DNA of 64,000 nt from Bradyrhizobium sp. Ec3.3 (GTDB lineage Bacteria; Pseudomonadota; Alphaproteobacteria; Rhizobiales; Xanthobacteraceae). Below, in pieces: positions 1 to 8,413 of the stretch (position 1 is its first letter; each line of letters starts with the position of its first letter). The stretch spans positions 158 to 64,157 of the forward strand of contig NZ_AXAS01000046.1 in NCBI RefSeq assembly GCF_000472925.1. Reading direction: 5' to 3'. Under the pieces are notes generated by a model. It saw nothing but the letters and a program-made list of their open reading frames with translations. It made no database searches and was not told where the DNA came from. Both the position numbers and the translations under genes were made by a program.

Positions 1-1349
1 ATCTCGGCGAGCGCGAATGCTCGATCCAGCGCCGCAACCAGAAGGTCATCGAGGAGGCGCCGTCGCCGCTGCTCGACGAGACCACCCGCCGCAAGATGGG
101 CGAGCAGGCGGTCGCGCTGGCGAAGGCCGTGAACTATGATTCCGCCGGCACCGTCGAATTCGTCGCCGGACAGGACAAGAGCTTCTACTTCCTGGAGATG
201 AACACCCGCCTCCAGGTCGAGCATCCCGTCACCGAGCTCGTCACCGGCATCGATCTCGTCGAGCAGATGATCCGCGTGGCCGCCGGCGAAAAGCTCACCA
301 TTGCGCAGAAGGACGTTACGCTCACGGGATGGGCGGTGGAGTCGCGTCTCTATGCCGAAGATCCCTTCCGCAACTTCCTGCCCTCGATCGGACGCCTCGT
401 GAAGTACCGCCCACCAGCGGAGCTAAGCAAGGACGGCATCACCGTGCGCAACGACACCGGCGTGCAGGAGGGCGGCGAGATCTCGATCCACTACGATCCG
501 ATGATCGCCAAGCTCGTCACACATGCGCCCTCGCGCGCCGCGGCCATCGAGGCGCAGGCGACCGCACTCGATGCGTTCTATGTCGACGGCATCCGTCACA
601 ATATTCCGTTCCTGTCCGCGCTGATGAACCATCCGCGCTGGCGCGAAGGACGGCTCTCGACCGGCTTCATCGCCGAGGAGTTTCCGAAGGGCTTTTCGGC
701 GCGCGTGGCTGAAGGCGAGGTCGCGCGGCGGATCGCGGCCGTCGGCGCCGCCATCGACCACGTGCTCGGCGAGCGCAAGCGGCAGATCTCCGGCCAGCTC
801 GGCGGCCGCGTCGTGCAGCGCGAGCGCCGCCGCGCGGTGTGGCTCGACCGCGAGGAGATCGCACTCGAGATCGCGCGCGAAGGCGAGGCGATCGCGGTGC
901 GTTTCCTCGATGCCGAGGGCAAGGCAGGCAATGCCCACCTCCTGGAATCGCCGTGGAAGCCGGGCGTACCGGTCTGGCAGGGCACCATCGACGGCCACTT
1001 CATCGCGGTGCAGGTGAGGCCGATCCCGAACGGCATGCGGCTCGCCCATCAGGGCGTCGAGGTTCCCGTCTATGTCTGGACCGAGACGGAAGCGACTTCC
1101 GCGCGGCTGATGCCCGTGACCGCGGCCTCCGACACCGGCAAGAAGCTGCTCTGTCCGATGCCCGGGCTCGTCGTCTCCATCGCCGTCGCCGAAGGGCAGG
1201 AGGTCAAGGCTGGCGAGACGCTTGCGGTCGTCGAAGCCATGAAGATGCAGAACGTGCTGCGCGCCGAGCGCGACGGCACCGTGAAGAAGATCCACGCCAG
1301 CGCCGGCGCCACGCTCGCGGTAGACGCGCTGATCCTGGAGTTTGCGTGA
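1..1349 (+). CDS. pccA: Propionyl/acetyl-CoA carboxylase alpha subunit (biotin carboxylase plus BCCP), 5' truncated by window
   Basis: The open frame enters at base 3 with no start, so the N-terminal half of the biotin carboxylase domain lies upstream of the window; 448 residues are visible. The visible part begins with the biotin carboxylase motif GERECSIQRRNQKVIEEAPSP region, followed by EMNTRLQVEHPVTE, which contains catalytic residues of the ATP-grasp fold. A linker of the type that contacts the beta subunit follows, then a C-terminal biotinyl domain. The biotin site EAMKM has its lysine 35 residues from the C-terminus, the usual place. The enzyme carboxylates propionyl-CoA to methylmalonyl-CoA with a separate beta subunit. 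Propionyl- rather than 3-methylcrotonyl-CoA carboxylase is inferred from general likeness, not proved. Confidence 0.9.
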   Translation, partial: LGERECSIQRRNQKVIEEAPSPLLDETTRRKMGEQAVALAKAVNYDSAGTVEFVAGQDKSFYFLEMNTRLQVEHPVTELVTGIDLVEQMIRVAAGEKLTIAQKDVTLTGWAVESRLYAEDPFRNFLPSIGRLVKYRPPAELSKDGITVRNDTGVQEGGEISIHYDPMIAKLVTHAPSRAAAIEAQATALDAFYVDGIRHNIPFLSALMNHPRWREGRLSTGFIAEEFPKGFSARVAEGEVARRIAAVGAAIDHVLGERKRQISGQLGGRVVQRERRRAVWLDREEIALEIAREGEAIAVRFLDAEGKAGNAHLLESPWKPGVPVWQGTIDGHFIAVQVRPIPNGMRLAHQGVEVPVYVWTETEATSARLMPVTAASDTGKKLLCPMPGLVVSIAVAEGQEVKAGETLAVVEAMKMQNVLRAERDGTVKKIHASAGATLAVDALILEFA

Positions 1350-1382
1350 GGTGTGAGTCGGTCTCCGCAGGACCCACAAACA

Positions 1383-1469
1383 CCGTCATTGCGAGGAGCG
1401 AAGCGACGAAACAATCCAGACTCCTCCGCGGAAAGATCCTGGATTGCTTCGCTGCGCTCGCAATGACGG
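1383..1469. repeat. REP-like palindromic repeat between genes
   Basis: An 87-bp imperfect palindrome. The left arm begins CCGTCATTGCGAG and the right arm ends CTCGCAATGACGG, a perfect 13-base match in inverted orientation. Inner parts also pair (CAATCCAG near 1412 with CTGGATTG near 1438). This is the form of the dispersed extragenic repeats common in Bradyrhizobium and relatives. It fills most of the gap after the carboxylase gene, and the RNA could fold into a long hairpin that ends or stabilises its transcript. No second copy was seen in the window. Confidence 0.8.
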
Positions 1470-1505
1470 AGTATGCTGGAGCGGCTTCGAAAGACAGGGA
1501 ACACC

Positions 1506-2372
1506 ATGGCCTTCCGTCAACGCCGCGAAAGATTGCGATCGATCCTCGCCGGGCTGGGCTGCGTCCGTCCCGGCTCGGTCTATGACGCGATCTCGATCCG
1601 CATTGCCAAAGATCTCGGTTTTCCGCTCGGCATGTTCGGCGGCTCGGTGGCCTCGCTCGCCGTGCTCGGCGATCCCGACATCGCGCTGATTACGCTCACG
1701 GAACTTGCCGAGCAGATGCGGCGCATGTCGCGGGCATCCGCGCTGCCGGTGCTGGTCGACGCCGATCACGGCTATGGCAACGCGCTCAACGTCCGCCGCA
1801 CGGTGCAGGAGCTGGAGGCCGCGGGCGCCGCCGGCCTCACCATCGAGGACACGCTGCTGCCGCAGGCCTTTGGCGAGCCGAAGACACAGCTCATCTCGCT
1901 GGAGGAGGGCATCGGCAAGATGAAGGCAGCGCTCGACGGCCGCAGCGATCCCTCGCTCGTCATCATGGGCCGCACCGGCGCCGCCGCGATCACGTCGATC
2001 GAGGACACCATCAGGCGCGCCCAAGCCTATGAGGCAACCGGCGTCGATGCCTTGTTCTTCACCGGCATCAAGACGCGCACCGAGCTCGAGGCGATCGCAG
2101 CGGCAACGCGTCTACCGATCGTGCTGGGCGGTGCGCCCGATGAGCTGAACGCCCTCGACTATCTCGCTGGCCAGCGCGTGCGCATCGCGCTGCAGGGCCA
2201 CGCACCGATCGCTGCGGCAACTCAGGCCGTCTACGACACGCTAAAGGCGCTGCGCGAAGGGACGCCGCCGAAGAATCTCAGCGGTCTCGCATCGTCGGAG
2301 CTGACCAGCCGCATCATGCGCGAGGCCTACGTGAAAGCGCGTACTGCCGATTTCCTGGGGTTGAAGAGATGA
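1506..2372 (+). CDS. Isocitrate lyase/PEP mutase-family protein, probable oxaloacetate decarboxylase
   Basis: 288 residues. The TIM-barrel family signature VDADHGYGNALNV, which carries the metal-binding aspartates, lies near residue 82, followed by GAAGLTIEDTLLPQ. The KKCGH lyase motif of true isocitrate lyases is absent, so a decarboxylase or hydrolase of the PEP-mutase superfamily is more likely. Proteins of this length and start (MAFRQRRERL) are usually named oxaloacetate decarboxylase in rhizobia. The start at 1506 is preferred over one 11 codons upstream because AGGGA precedes it at good spacing. It overlaps the acylphosphatase gene by ATGA, so the two are probably co-translated. Confidence 0.75.
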   Translation: MAFRQRRERLRSILAGLGCVRPGSVYDAISIRIAKDLGFPLGMFGGSVASLAVLGDPDIALITLTELAEQMRRMSRASALPVLVDADHGYGNALNVRRTVQELEAAGAAGLTIEDTLLPQAFGEPKTQLISLEEGIGKMKAALDGRSDPSLVIMGRTGAAAITSIEDTIRRAQAYEATGVDALFFTGIKTRTELEAIAAATRLPIVLGGAPDELNALDYLAGQRVRIALQGHAPIAAATQAVYDTLKALREGTPPKNLSGLASSELTSRIMREAYVKARTADFLGLKR

Positions 2373-2668
2373 GCCGCGCCATCCTCCAGGTCATGATCCG
2401 CGGCCGTGTGCAGGGCGTTGGCTATCGCGCCTGGGTCGAATACCAGGCGAGCGCGAGCGGGCTCGAAGGCTGGGTGCGCAACCGGCGCGACGGCAGCGTT
2501 GAAGCGCTGTTTGCGGGGCCTCCGACCCGCGTCGCCGAAATGGTGGCACTGTGCCGGCATGGCCCACCGTCCTCGCGCGTCGATAATGTCACCAGCGAAA
2601 CCGCAGGCGATGACGATCTGAACCTGCGGCGGGCAGGCGAGGCGTTCTCGGTGCTGCCGACGGTGTAG
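2369..2668 (+). CDS. acyP: Acylphosphatase
   Basis: 99 residues, the normal size of this small alpha/beta sandwich enzyme, which hydrolyses acyl phosphates. The phosphate-binding loop GRVQGVGYR (residues 12-20) with Arg20, and the catalytic Asn38 in GWVRNRRDG, are both present, so the protein should be active. The start codon overlaps the previous stop (ATGA). It lies tail to tail with the histidine kinase gene, only two bases apart. Confidence 0.9.
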   Translation: MSRAILQVMIRGRVQGVGYRAWVEYQASASGLEGWVRNRRDGSVEALFAGPPTRVAEMVALCRHGPPSSRVDNVTSETAGDDDLNLRRAGEAFSVLPTV

Positions 2669-2670
2669 AT

Positions 2671-4188
2671 TCACCGCGGCAGCTTGGCGATGGCGTCGCT
2701 GAGCTCGTGGATCTCGTAGGGCTTGCGCAGGATCGGGAAGTCGCCGCGCACGTCGGCCGCGGCGTCGCTGTAGCCGGTCGCGAGCAGGATCGGCAGGCCG
2801 GGGCGGATCTGGCGCAGGCGATGGGCGAGGGTGAGCCCGTCCATCTTGCCGGGCATCACGATGTCGGAGAATACGAAGTCGACGCCGTCATGCTCGATCT
2901 CGCGTAGCGCCTCCTCGGCGTCCGCCACGCGGCGCACCTGATAGCCAAGTTGCTCCAGGAGCCCGATGCTGACCAGCGCGACGTCCGGATTATCCTCGAC
3001 CAGCAGCACGGTTCCGCTGCCGCGCGAGGGCGCGGCGGCCGCTTCGCGTTGTGGTTCGCTCGTCTCGCGCGGCAGGAGAATGGTGAATATCGTGCCCTTG
3101 CCGAGTTCGCTGTCCACCTTCACGGTGCCGCCGGCCTGATGCGCGAAGCCGTGCACCTGGGACAGGCCGAGCCCGGTGCCCTTGCCGACCGGCTTAGTCG
3201 TGAAGAACGGCTCGAAGATCTTGTCGAGCACGTCGGAGGGGATACCGAGACCAGTGTCGGCAACGCTGATGGCCACGAACTCGCCGGCGTGAAGGGGGTC
3301 GGACAGCGCCACATTGCGGGCACCGATCGTCACGGTGCCGCCGTCGGGCATCGCGTCGCGCGCATTGATCACCAGGTTGAGCAGCGCCGTCTCGAGTTCG
3401 GACACGTCGGTTCTGATCGGCCATATCTCGCGGTCGATGTCGAAGGCGAGCCGCACGGGGCTGCCGACGCCGGCATGGAGGACCTCACGGATCGCTTTGA
3501 TCCGCTCACCGAAATGGATCGCCTGGGGATTGACGCTCTGCCGCCGCGCAAAGGTCAGGAGCTGGGCCGTCAGTGCGGCGCCGCGCTTCGTAGCCGTATC
3601 GATTGCGGAAATCGCGCGCTCCAGCTTGGCGTCCTGCTCGGCGCCCCGCTTGAGAACGTGAAGGCTGCCGCTGATGATCATCAACAGATTGTTGAAGTCG
3701 TGCGCGACGCCGCCGGTGAGCTGGCCGAGCGCGTCGAACTTCTGGGACTCCGCCAGTTGCTTCTGCATCGCCTCGAGCTTGAGCTCGGCGTTGCGGCGTT
3801 CGGTGATGTCGCGGGTAATCTTGGCAAAGCCGATGAGAGCGCCGTTCTCGTAGATCGGATCGATCACGACGCTCGCCCAGAAGAACGTCCCGTCCTTGCG
3901 GACGCGCCAGCCTTCTTCCTCGTAGCGGCCTTGTTCCCGCGCGATTCTGAGCGCGCGCGCGGGCTTGCCGTTGGCTCGGTCGATTTCGGTATAGAAGCGC
4001 GAGAAATGCTGGCCGACGATCTCCTCGGGCGAATAGCCCTTGATGCGCTGACCTCCGATGTTCCAGCTGGTGATGATGCCGGTGGGATCGAGCATATAGA
4101 GGGCGTAGTCCGCAACTCCCTCAACCAACAGCCTGAAACTGCGTTCGCTATCGAACAAGTCTCTCTGTTGTCTATACTTTTGCGCCAT
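2671..4188 (-). CDS. PAS-domain hybrid sensor histidine kinase with C-terminal receiver
   Basis: 505 residues from the chosen ATG; a start 32 codons further upstream (4284) is possible but overlaps the divergent promoter. A PAS domain (about residues 15-130, ending FAKITRDITERR) is followed by a short coiled coil and the H-box GGVAHDFNNLL with His163. The ATPase has an N-box LVINARDAMPDGG, G1 DTGLGIP and G2 GKGTGLGL. A receiver domain at the C-terminus has its acceptor Asp near 442 (FSDIVMPG) and the conserved lysine in LRKPYE. There is no transmembrane segment, so it senses a cytoplasmic signal, unknown here. Divergent from the GbsR-type regulator. Confidence 0.9.
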   Translation of the reverse strand: MAQKYRQQRDLFDSERSFRLLVEGVADYALYMLDPTGIITSWNIGGQRIKGYSPEEIVGQHFSRFYTEIDRANGKPARALRIAREQGRYEEEGWRVRKDGTFFWASVVIDPIYENGALIGFAKITRDITERRNAELKLEAMQKQLAESQKFDALGQLTGGVAHDFNNLLMIISGSLHVLKRGAEQDAKLERAISAIDTATKRGAALTAQLLTFARRQSVNPQAIHFGERIKAIREVLHAGVGSPVRLAFDIDREIWPIRTDVSELETALLNLVINARDAMPDGGTVTIGARNVALSDPLHAGEFVAISVADTGLGIPSDVLDKIFEPFFTTKPVGKGTGLGLSQVHGFAHQAGGTVKVDSELGKGTIFTILLPRETSEPQREAAAAPSRGSGTVLLVEDNPDVALVSIGLLEQLGYQVRRVADAEEALREIEHDGVDFVFSDIVMPGKMDGLTLAHRLRQIRPGLPILLATGYSDAAADVRGDFPILRKPYEIHELSDAIAKLPR

Positions 4189-4305
4189 TCTGGACCCCGC
4201 CTCGACGGGGACAAACGTCTTCGTGGCGGTCTTTGTTCCGCGCGCCTGAGCTCTTTTTAGGCAAATGTCGGGAACAGTATGCAAGGCAGAGGCCTCGCGT
4301 AACGC

Positions 4306-4340
4306 TTGACAGGAAATCGATACCGTCAGATATTTCTGTT
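4306..4340 (+). promoter_or_regulatory. Sigma-70-type promoter placed for a leaderless transcript
   Basis: TTGACA at 4306-4311, a 17-base spacer, then GATATT at 4329-4334. The expected transcription start is about six bases further, at or next to the ATG at 4341. No Shine-Dalgarno sequence lies before that ATG. The -35 is a perfect consensus and the -10 is fair. The geometry implies an mRNA that begins at its start codon. Confidence 0.6.
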
Positions 4341-4898
4341 ATGACAGAAACAACCGGTAAGAAGAAACTGCCCGCCGCCGTAGAGCGCTTTATCCTGCAC
4401 TGGGGCGACATGGGAGACGAGTGGGGCGTCAACCGCTCGGTCAGCCAGATCCATGGGCTCCTCTATCTGGCGGAAGCGCCGATGACGGCGGAGGACATCG
4501 CCGAGACGCTCGGCATGGCGCGGTCCAACGTCTCCAACTCGATCAAGGAGCTTCTGGCCTGGAATTTGATCCGGCGCGTGCCGATCCTTGGCGACCGCCG
4601 CGATCATTTCGAGGCCGAGACCGACATCTGGGAGGTGGCGGCGCGAATCGCGGCGCGGCGCAAGGAGCGGGAGATCGATCCCGCGATCGTGGCCCTGCGG
4701 GCCTGCGTCTCCGATGCCACCGATGATCCGACGATCAGCCCGGTCGCAGCCAAGCGGCTGAAGGAGATGCTCGCCTTCACCGAGCTCACGGATCGCTGGT
4801 TCATGCAGATGCTGAGAGTGCCGCGGCCGAAGCTGATCGCGCTGATGAAGCTCGGCGAGAAGATCGCCAACCTGCTGCCGCTGGGCAAAGCCAAATAG
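4341..4898 (+). CDS. GbsR/MarR-family transcriptional regulator
   Basis: 185 residues. The winged helix spans about residues 25-95: QIHGLLYLAEAPMTAEDIAETLG followed by the recognition helix region MARSNVSNSIKELLAWNLIRRV, and a wing GDRRDHFEAE. The rest is helical and probably dimerises. This is the GbsR type, with its own helical tail. The ATG at 4341 is chosen because upstream in-frame codons overlap a good promoter. It probably controls the DUF4166 and epimerase genes that follow 17 bases later; the ligand is unknown. Confidence 0.8.
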   Translation: MTETTGKKKLPAAVERFILHWGDMGDEWGVNRSVSQIHGLLYLAEAPMTAEDIAETLGMARSNVSNSIKELLAWNLIRRVPILGDRRDHFEAETDIWEVAARIAARRKEREIDPAIVALRACVSDATDDPTISPVAAKRLKEMLAFTELTDRWFMQMLRVPRPKLIALMKLGEKIANLLPLGKAK

Positions 4899-4915
4899 CT
4901 GGGGGGAGGGGTGAG

Positions 4916-5581
4916 ATGACGTCGGCAAGATTACCAGGCTCTCACGCATCCTCCCCCGCTCACACCAGATTCCTCGATGATCGCCGCTTCCGCGCGCTGT
5001 TGTCGGCTGAGGATTGGGGGCGCCTGCCGCTTGCGACCTGGCGGCGGTTTTCCAAGCGGGTCGCTGTCGGCGACAGCGTCGTCTATGTCGGCGTGGTCAA
5101 CGAGGTCGGCTTCAGCGAGCTTGGCTGGTGGTTCGCGCAGGCCGCGCGCCTGATCGGCGGCCCGTTGCCGACCGGACGCGACACCGGCGTGCCGATGATC
5201 GTCACGGTCACCGAGGATGGGAGGAGCGGCGGCCAGACCTGGACGCGCATCTGCGCGCGGAAGCGGGGCTTTCCGCAAGTAATCCATTCGGCCAAACGCT
5301 TCGCCGGACCGACCGGGCTCGAAGAATATGTCGGCTTCGGCGTCTCGATGGCGCTCCGTATCGCGGTGGAAGGCCAGGCGCTGACCTTTCGCAGCGCCGG
5401 TTATGGCCTTCAGCTGGGACGTCTCTGGATTCCCCTGCCGCAATGGCTCACGCCGGGCGACCTCACGGTGACCCACCGCGATCTCGGCGAGGGCTCTTTC
5501 CGTTTCACCCTCGACGTCACTCACCCGCGTTACGGCGCGCTGATCCACCAGTCCGCCGTATTCAGGGAGGCCGTATCATGA
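4916..5581 (+). CDS. DUF4166 domain-containing protein
   Basis: 221 residues, soluble. Features typical of DUF4166 are visible: FRALLSAEDWGRLPLATWRRFSKR near the start, the repeated GG-rich core and WIPLPQWLTPGDLTVTHRD near residue 170. The family has no proven biochemical role. It is often next to or fused with nucleotide-sugar epimerase-like or DoxX-like proteins, as here. It overlaps the following epimerase gene by ATGA, which suggests the two products act together, perhaps on a membrane or lipid-linked substrate; that last point is inference. Confidence 0.8.
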   Translation: MTSARLPGSHASSPAHTRFLDDRRFRALLSAEDWGRLPLATWRRFSKRVAVGDSVVYVGVVNEVGFSELGWWFAQAARLIGGPLPTGRDTGVPMIVTVTEDGRSGGQTWTRICARKRGFPQVIHSAKRFAGPTGLEEYVGFGVSMALRIAVEGQALTFRSAGYGLQLGRLWIPLPQWLTPGDLTVTHRDLGEGSFRFTLDVTHPRYGALIHQSAVFREAVS

Positions 5582-7014
5582 CCCCGCTGTTGTGGACCCT
5601 CATCGCTATCCAGATCGTGATGGGGGTGTTCGACACCTTCTATCACCATGAATTCACCGAGCGCCTGGCCTGGCGGCCGTCGCAGCGTTTCGAGCTGAAG
5701 CTCCACGCGGTGCGCAACATGCTCTATGCGCTTCTGTTCCTGGTGCTCGGGTGGCTCGAGGTTCACGGGCTGCTTGCCGTCCTCATCTTCGCGATGCTGG
5801 TCGCCGAGATCGTCATCACGCTGATGGATTTCGTCGAGGAGGATCTGAGCCGCAAGCTGCCGCCGAGCGAGCGCATCAACCACACACTGCTTGCCATCAA
5901 CTACGGCGCCATTCTGGTGCTGCTGCTGCCGGTCCTGATAGGCTGGGCCATGCAGCCGCTCGGCGTGACGATCGCTTATCACGGCCTGCTCAGCATTGCC
6001 GCGACCGCTTGCGCGGTTGGCGCGGCATTGTGCGGCCTGCGCGACTTTGCTGTGACGCGGCGGCTCGCCCGCATGACCAGCACGCCCGCCTGCGGCCTGG
6101 TCGACAAGCTGACCAGTCGCCAGACCATTCTGATTACGGGTGCCACCGGGTTCATCGGCAACAGGCTCGCGGCCAGCCTTGTCGCGGCGGGGCACCATGT
6201 CATCGCACTCATCCGAGACCCCGCAAAGGCGGGGATGCTACCGCCGCCGGTGACCTTGATCACGGGCCTCGATCAGCTAGCTTCCGACATGCCGATCGAC
6301 ACCATCGTCAATCTCGCGGGCGAGCCGATTGGCAACGGCCTGTGGACCGAGGAAAAGCGTGCAGAGATCCTCAATTCGCGGACGCATGTCACCGGCGAGG
6401 TCGTGAAGCTCATTGCGCGGCTTGAGCGCAAGCCGGCCGTGCTGGTCAGTGGCTCCGCGATCGGCTGGTACGGACTGTGGGCCGACCAGGTGCTGACGGA
6501 ATCAGCGAAGTCGCATGCCTGCTTCAGCCATGCGCTGTGCGATGCCTGGGAGAAGGCGGCGCGGCCGGCGGAGCAGCTTGGCGTCCGCGTGGTCTACTTG
6601 CGGATCGGCCTCGTGCTTGGCACCGAGGGCGGCTTCATCACGCGCATGCTGACGCCGTTCGAGTTCGGCCTCGGCGGTCCGCTCGGCACCGGCCGACAGT
6701 GGATGTCCTGGATCGAGCGCGACGATCTCATCCGCCTGATCGCCTATGTCATTGCGATACCCGATCTCGCCGGCCCCATCAACGCGACCGCGCCGATCCC
6801 CGTCACCAACGCGAAATTCACCGACGAGCTTGCTCGCCGCCTGCATCGGCCAGCGGTATTCCGCATTCCCGGCCGCCTCTTGCGGCGGATCGGCGGCGGC
6901 TTTGCCGACGAGCTTCTGCTCGGCGGCCAGCGCGTGCTGCCGAACAAGGCCCTGAGCCGGGGTTTTGTCTTCAAGCACGAAACGCTGCGCAGCGCGTTCG
7001 AGGCGATTTTGTGA
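5578..7014 (+). CDS. TIGR01777-type epimerase/SDR with an N-terminal membrane domain
   Basis: 478 residues. The first 170 or so hold four or five hydrophobic segments (for example LLWTLIAIQIVMGVF, MLYALLFLVLGWLEV, GAILVLLLPVLIGWA). The remainder is a TIGR01777-type NAD(P)-binding epimerase starting ILITGATGFIGNRLA (about residue 184), with GSAIGWYG and LRIGLVLGTEGG further on. YfcH-type family members are about 300 residues, so the membrane domain is an extra module. The ATG inside the upstream stop (ATGA) is the natural start; the frame is open further upstream but only opposite the DUF4166 gene. Confidence 0.85.
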   Translation: MTPLLWTLIAIQIVMGVFDTFYHHEFTERLAWRPSQRFELKLHAVRNMLYALLFLVLGWLEVHGLLAVLIFAMLVAEIVITLMDFVEEDLSRKLPPSERINHTLLAINYGAILVLLLPVLIGWAMQPLGVTIAYHGLLSIAATACAVGAALCGLRDFAVTRRLARMTSTPACGLVDKLTSRQTILITGATGFIGNRLAASLVAAGHHVIALIRDPAKAGMLPPPVTLITGLDQLASDMPIDTIVNLAGEPIGNGLWTEEKRAEILNSRTHVTGEVVKLIARLERKPAVLVSGSAIGWYGLWADQVLTESAKSHACFSHALCDAWEKAARPAEQLGVRVVYLRIGLVLGTEGGFITRMLTPFEFGLGGPLGTGRQWMSWIERDDLIRLIAYVIAIPDLAGPINATAPIPVTNAKFTDELARRLHRPAVFRIPGRLLRRIGGGFADELLLGGQRVLPNKALSRGFVFKHETLRSAFEAIL

Positions 7015-7023
7015 GGTGGTGGG

Positions 7024-7443
7024 ATGTCCGGCACCTTTGCGCGCACTTTCAAAGGTTGGCTCGCTGGCTGCATCGTCGCAAGCATCGTCATCGAGCCCGT
7101 CATATTGGTCATCACGTCTCCATCCTCGCCGGAGACTGCTGGTAGGCTGGCAACTGCTCTCGTTGTCGCCACGTGGACCTTGCCGCTCGTGCTCATCGTC
7201 ACCTGCATTCTGACGGGCATTCCCGCTGCCATCACGGTTTGGCTGAGCGAGCGACACCGGATACGGTCATTGCCCTTCTTCGCTTGCGTCGGCGGTGGGC
7301 TCGGGACCTTGAGCCATGCCATCCTCTTCCAGGGCTTCGGATGGTTCAGCGGGTTCTTCATCGGCGCAGGATGTTTGGCTGGACTCGTCTATTGGTTCGT
7401 CGCTGGAAAGCGCGCGGGCGGCGAGAGCAAGCCGGCTTTCTGA
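7024..7443 (+). CDS. Small integral membrane protein, unknown function
   Basis: 139 residues with four predicted membrane helices: GWLAGCIVASIVIEPVILVI, TALVVATWTLPLVLIVTCIL, a helix around FFACVGGGLGTLSHAILF and FIGAGCLAGLVYWFVAG. The start follows GGTGGG and lies nine bases after the epimerase gene, so it is probably the last gene of that operon. I do not recognise a family. It ends one base from the convergent LysR gene. Confidence 0.6.
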   Translation: MSGTFARTFKGWLAGCIVASIVIEPVILVITSPSSPETAGRLATALVVATWTLPLVLIVTCILTGIPAAITVWLSERHRIRSLPFFACVGGGLGTLSHAILFQGFGWFSGFFIGAGCLAGLVYWFVAGKRAGGESKPAF

Positions 7444-7444
7444 G

Positions 7445-8299
7445 CTACGCGTCGGCGACGCTGCGGAATGTCGCCGCGAGCGTTCGTAGCGCCGCGAGCT
7501 TGGCAGGATCGCTGACCTTCGAATGCAGCATCACTTTCGATGTTCCGAGCTTCGGCAGCTTGTGTGTCGGCCCAATATCAACCAATCCCGGTGGCGCAAT
7601 GCGGCGGGCGAGGGGCGCCACCGCAAGACCGGCAAGGGCTGCAGCCGCAACTGCCCTGACACCGCCGCCGACGAAGCTCTCAGTCCAGGCGATGCCGGCC
7701 TTGTCGAGTGCGCGCAGCGCGATGGCGCGGACGCCGCAGGGCGGCGCCAGGGTTGCGAGCGGCAGGGCTTCGCCCTTCGGCACGGTAAAGCGTCTTGACG
7801 CGAACCAGCCGAACTCGTCCTCGACGAGTTTCTCACCGCCGCGCCGGCTGCCTTCCTGACGCACGATCACCGCATCGAGCTGGCCCTTGTCGTAGGCCTC
7901 CAGCATCTCGCGCGAGAAGCCGATGGTGACTGATAGGGCCATCTGCGTGGTCATGGCATGCAGCCGCTCGAGCAGCGGCACCAGCTCGGGGCCCGCGGCA
8001 TGGTCGGAGATGCCAAGCGACAACAATTGCGCGGTCGGCGTCTCGCCCGATAGCGCGCGATCATGCGCGTCCATCAAGGCACGCGCCCGCGGCAGGAACA
8101 TCACGCCGTCGGCCGTCAGCCTGACCGCGCGCGGCGAGCGCTCGACGAGGCGCTTTCCGAGCAGCGTTTCGAGCCGCTGGAGTTTCAAACTGACCGCCGC
8201 CTGCGTGGTACCAAGCGCTTCGGCGGCGCGCGTAAAACTCTGCAGGTCGGAGACCAGCAGGAAGGCCTGCACCGTGGCGATGTCGAGGGTGGTTTTCAT
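7445..8299 (-). CDS. LysR-family transcriptional regulator
   Basis: 284 residues. The N-terminal helix-turn-helix reads FTRAAEALGTTQAAVSLKLQRLE (about residues 22-44), followed by the linker helix and a periplasmic-binding-protein-like effector domain. It is divergent from the tautomerase gene, which is the usual LysR arrangement, and a dyad (8309-8333) lies between them. The effector domain is slightly short. The ligand cannot be told from sequence. Confidence 0.85.
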   Translation of the reverse strand: MKTTLDIATVQAFLLVSDLQSFTRAAEALGTTQAAVSLKLQRLETLLGKRLVERSPRAVRLTADGVMFLPRARALMDAHDRALSGETPTAQLLSLGISDHAAGPELVPLLERLHAMTTQMALSVTIGFSREMLEAYDKGQLDAVIVRQEGSRRGGEKLVEDEFGWFASRRFTVPKGEALPLATLAPPCGVRAIALRALDKAGIAWTESFVGGGVRAVAAAALAGLAVAPLARRIAPPGLVDIGPTHKLPKLGTSKVMLHSKVSDPAKLAALRTLAATFRSVADA

Positions 8300-8308
8300 T
8301 ATGGATTG

Positions 8309-8333
8309 TTATCATTGATATCACTTTAGATAA
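8309..8333. promoter_or_regulatory. Candidate LysR operator between divergent genes
   Basis: An AT-rich inverted repeat TTATC (8309-8313) / GATAA (8329-8333), with a perfect inner TGATATCA at 8316-8323, in an otherwise GC-rich region. It lies ten bases before the regulator start and 80 bases before the tautomerase start. LysR proteins bind such dyads and usually repress themselves while activating the divergent gene. Confidence 0.45.
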
Positions 8334-8413
8334 GATACCAAAATGGCGCGGTCGGGTCTAGTTTTCCTTGGACGCCGCACAGCAGCTGCGCGCCCTTCAA
8401 GGAAAGAACCACA

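Noticed and set aside
423..1379. 318-codon minus-strand open frame opposite the carboxylase gene
   Set aside because: Mirror of the biotin carboxylase reading frame, with no family motif.
2950..4260. 436-codon open frame on the plus strand opposite the histidine kinase
   Set aside because: The minus strand encodes a complete kinase with all catalytic motifs; the opposite frame is open because of GC-rich third positions.
5014..5577. Upstream extension of the epimerase frame to 666 codons
   Set aside because: The added part lies over the DUF4166 gene in another frame and is Arg/Ala-rich low-quality sequence; the ATG at 5578 has the natural ATGA overlap.
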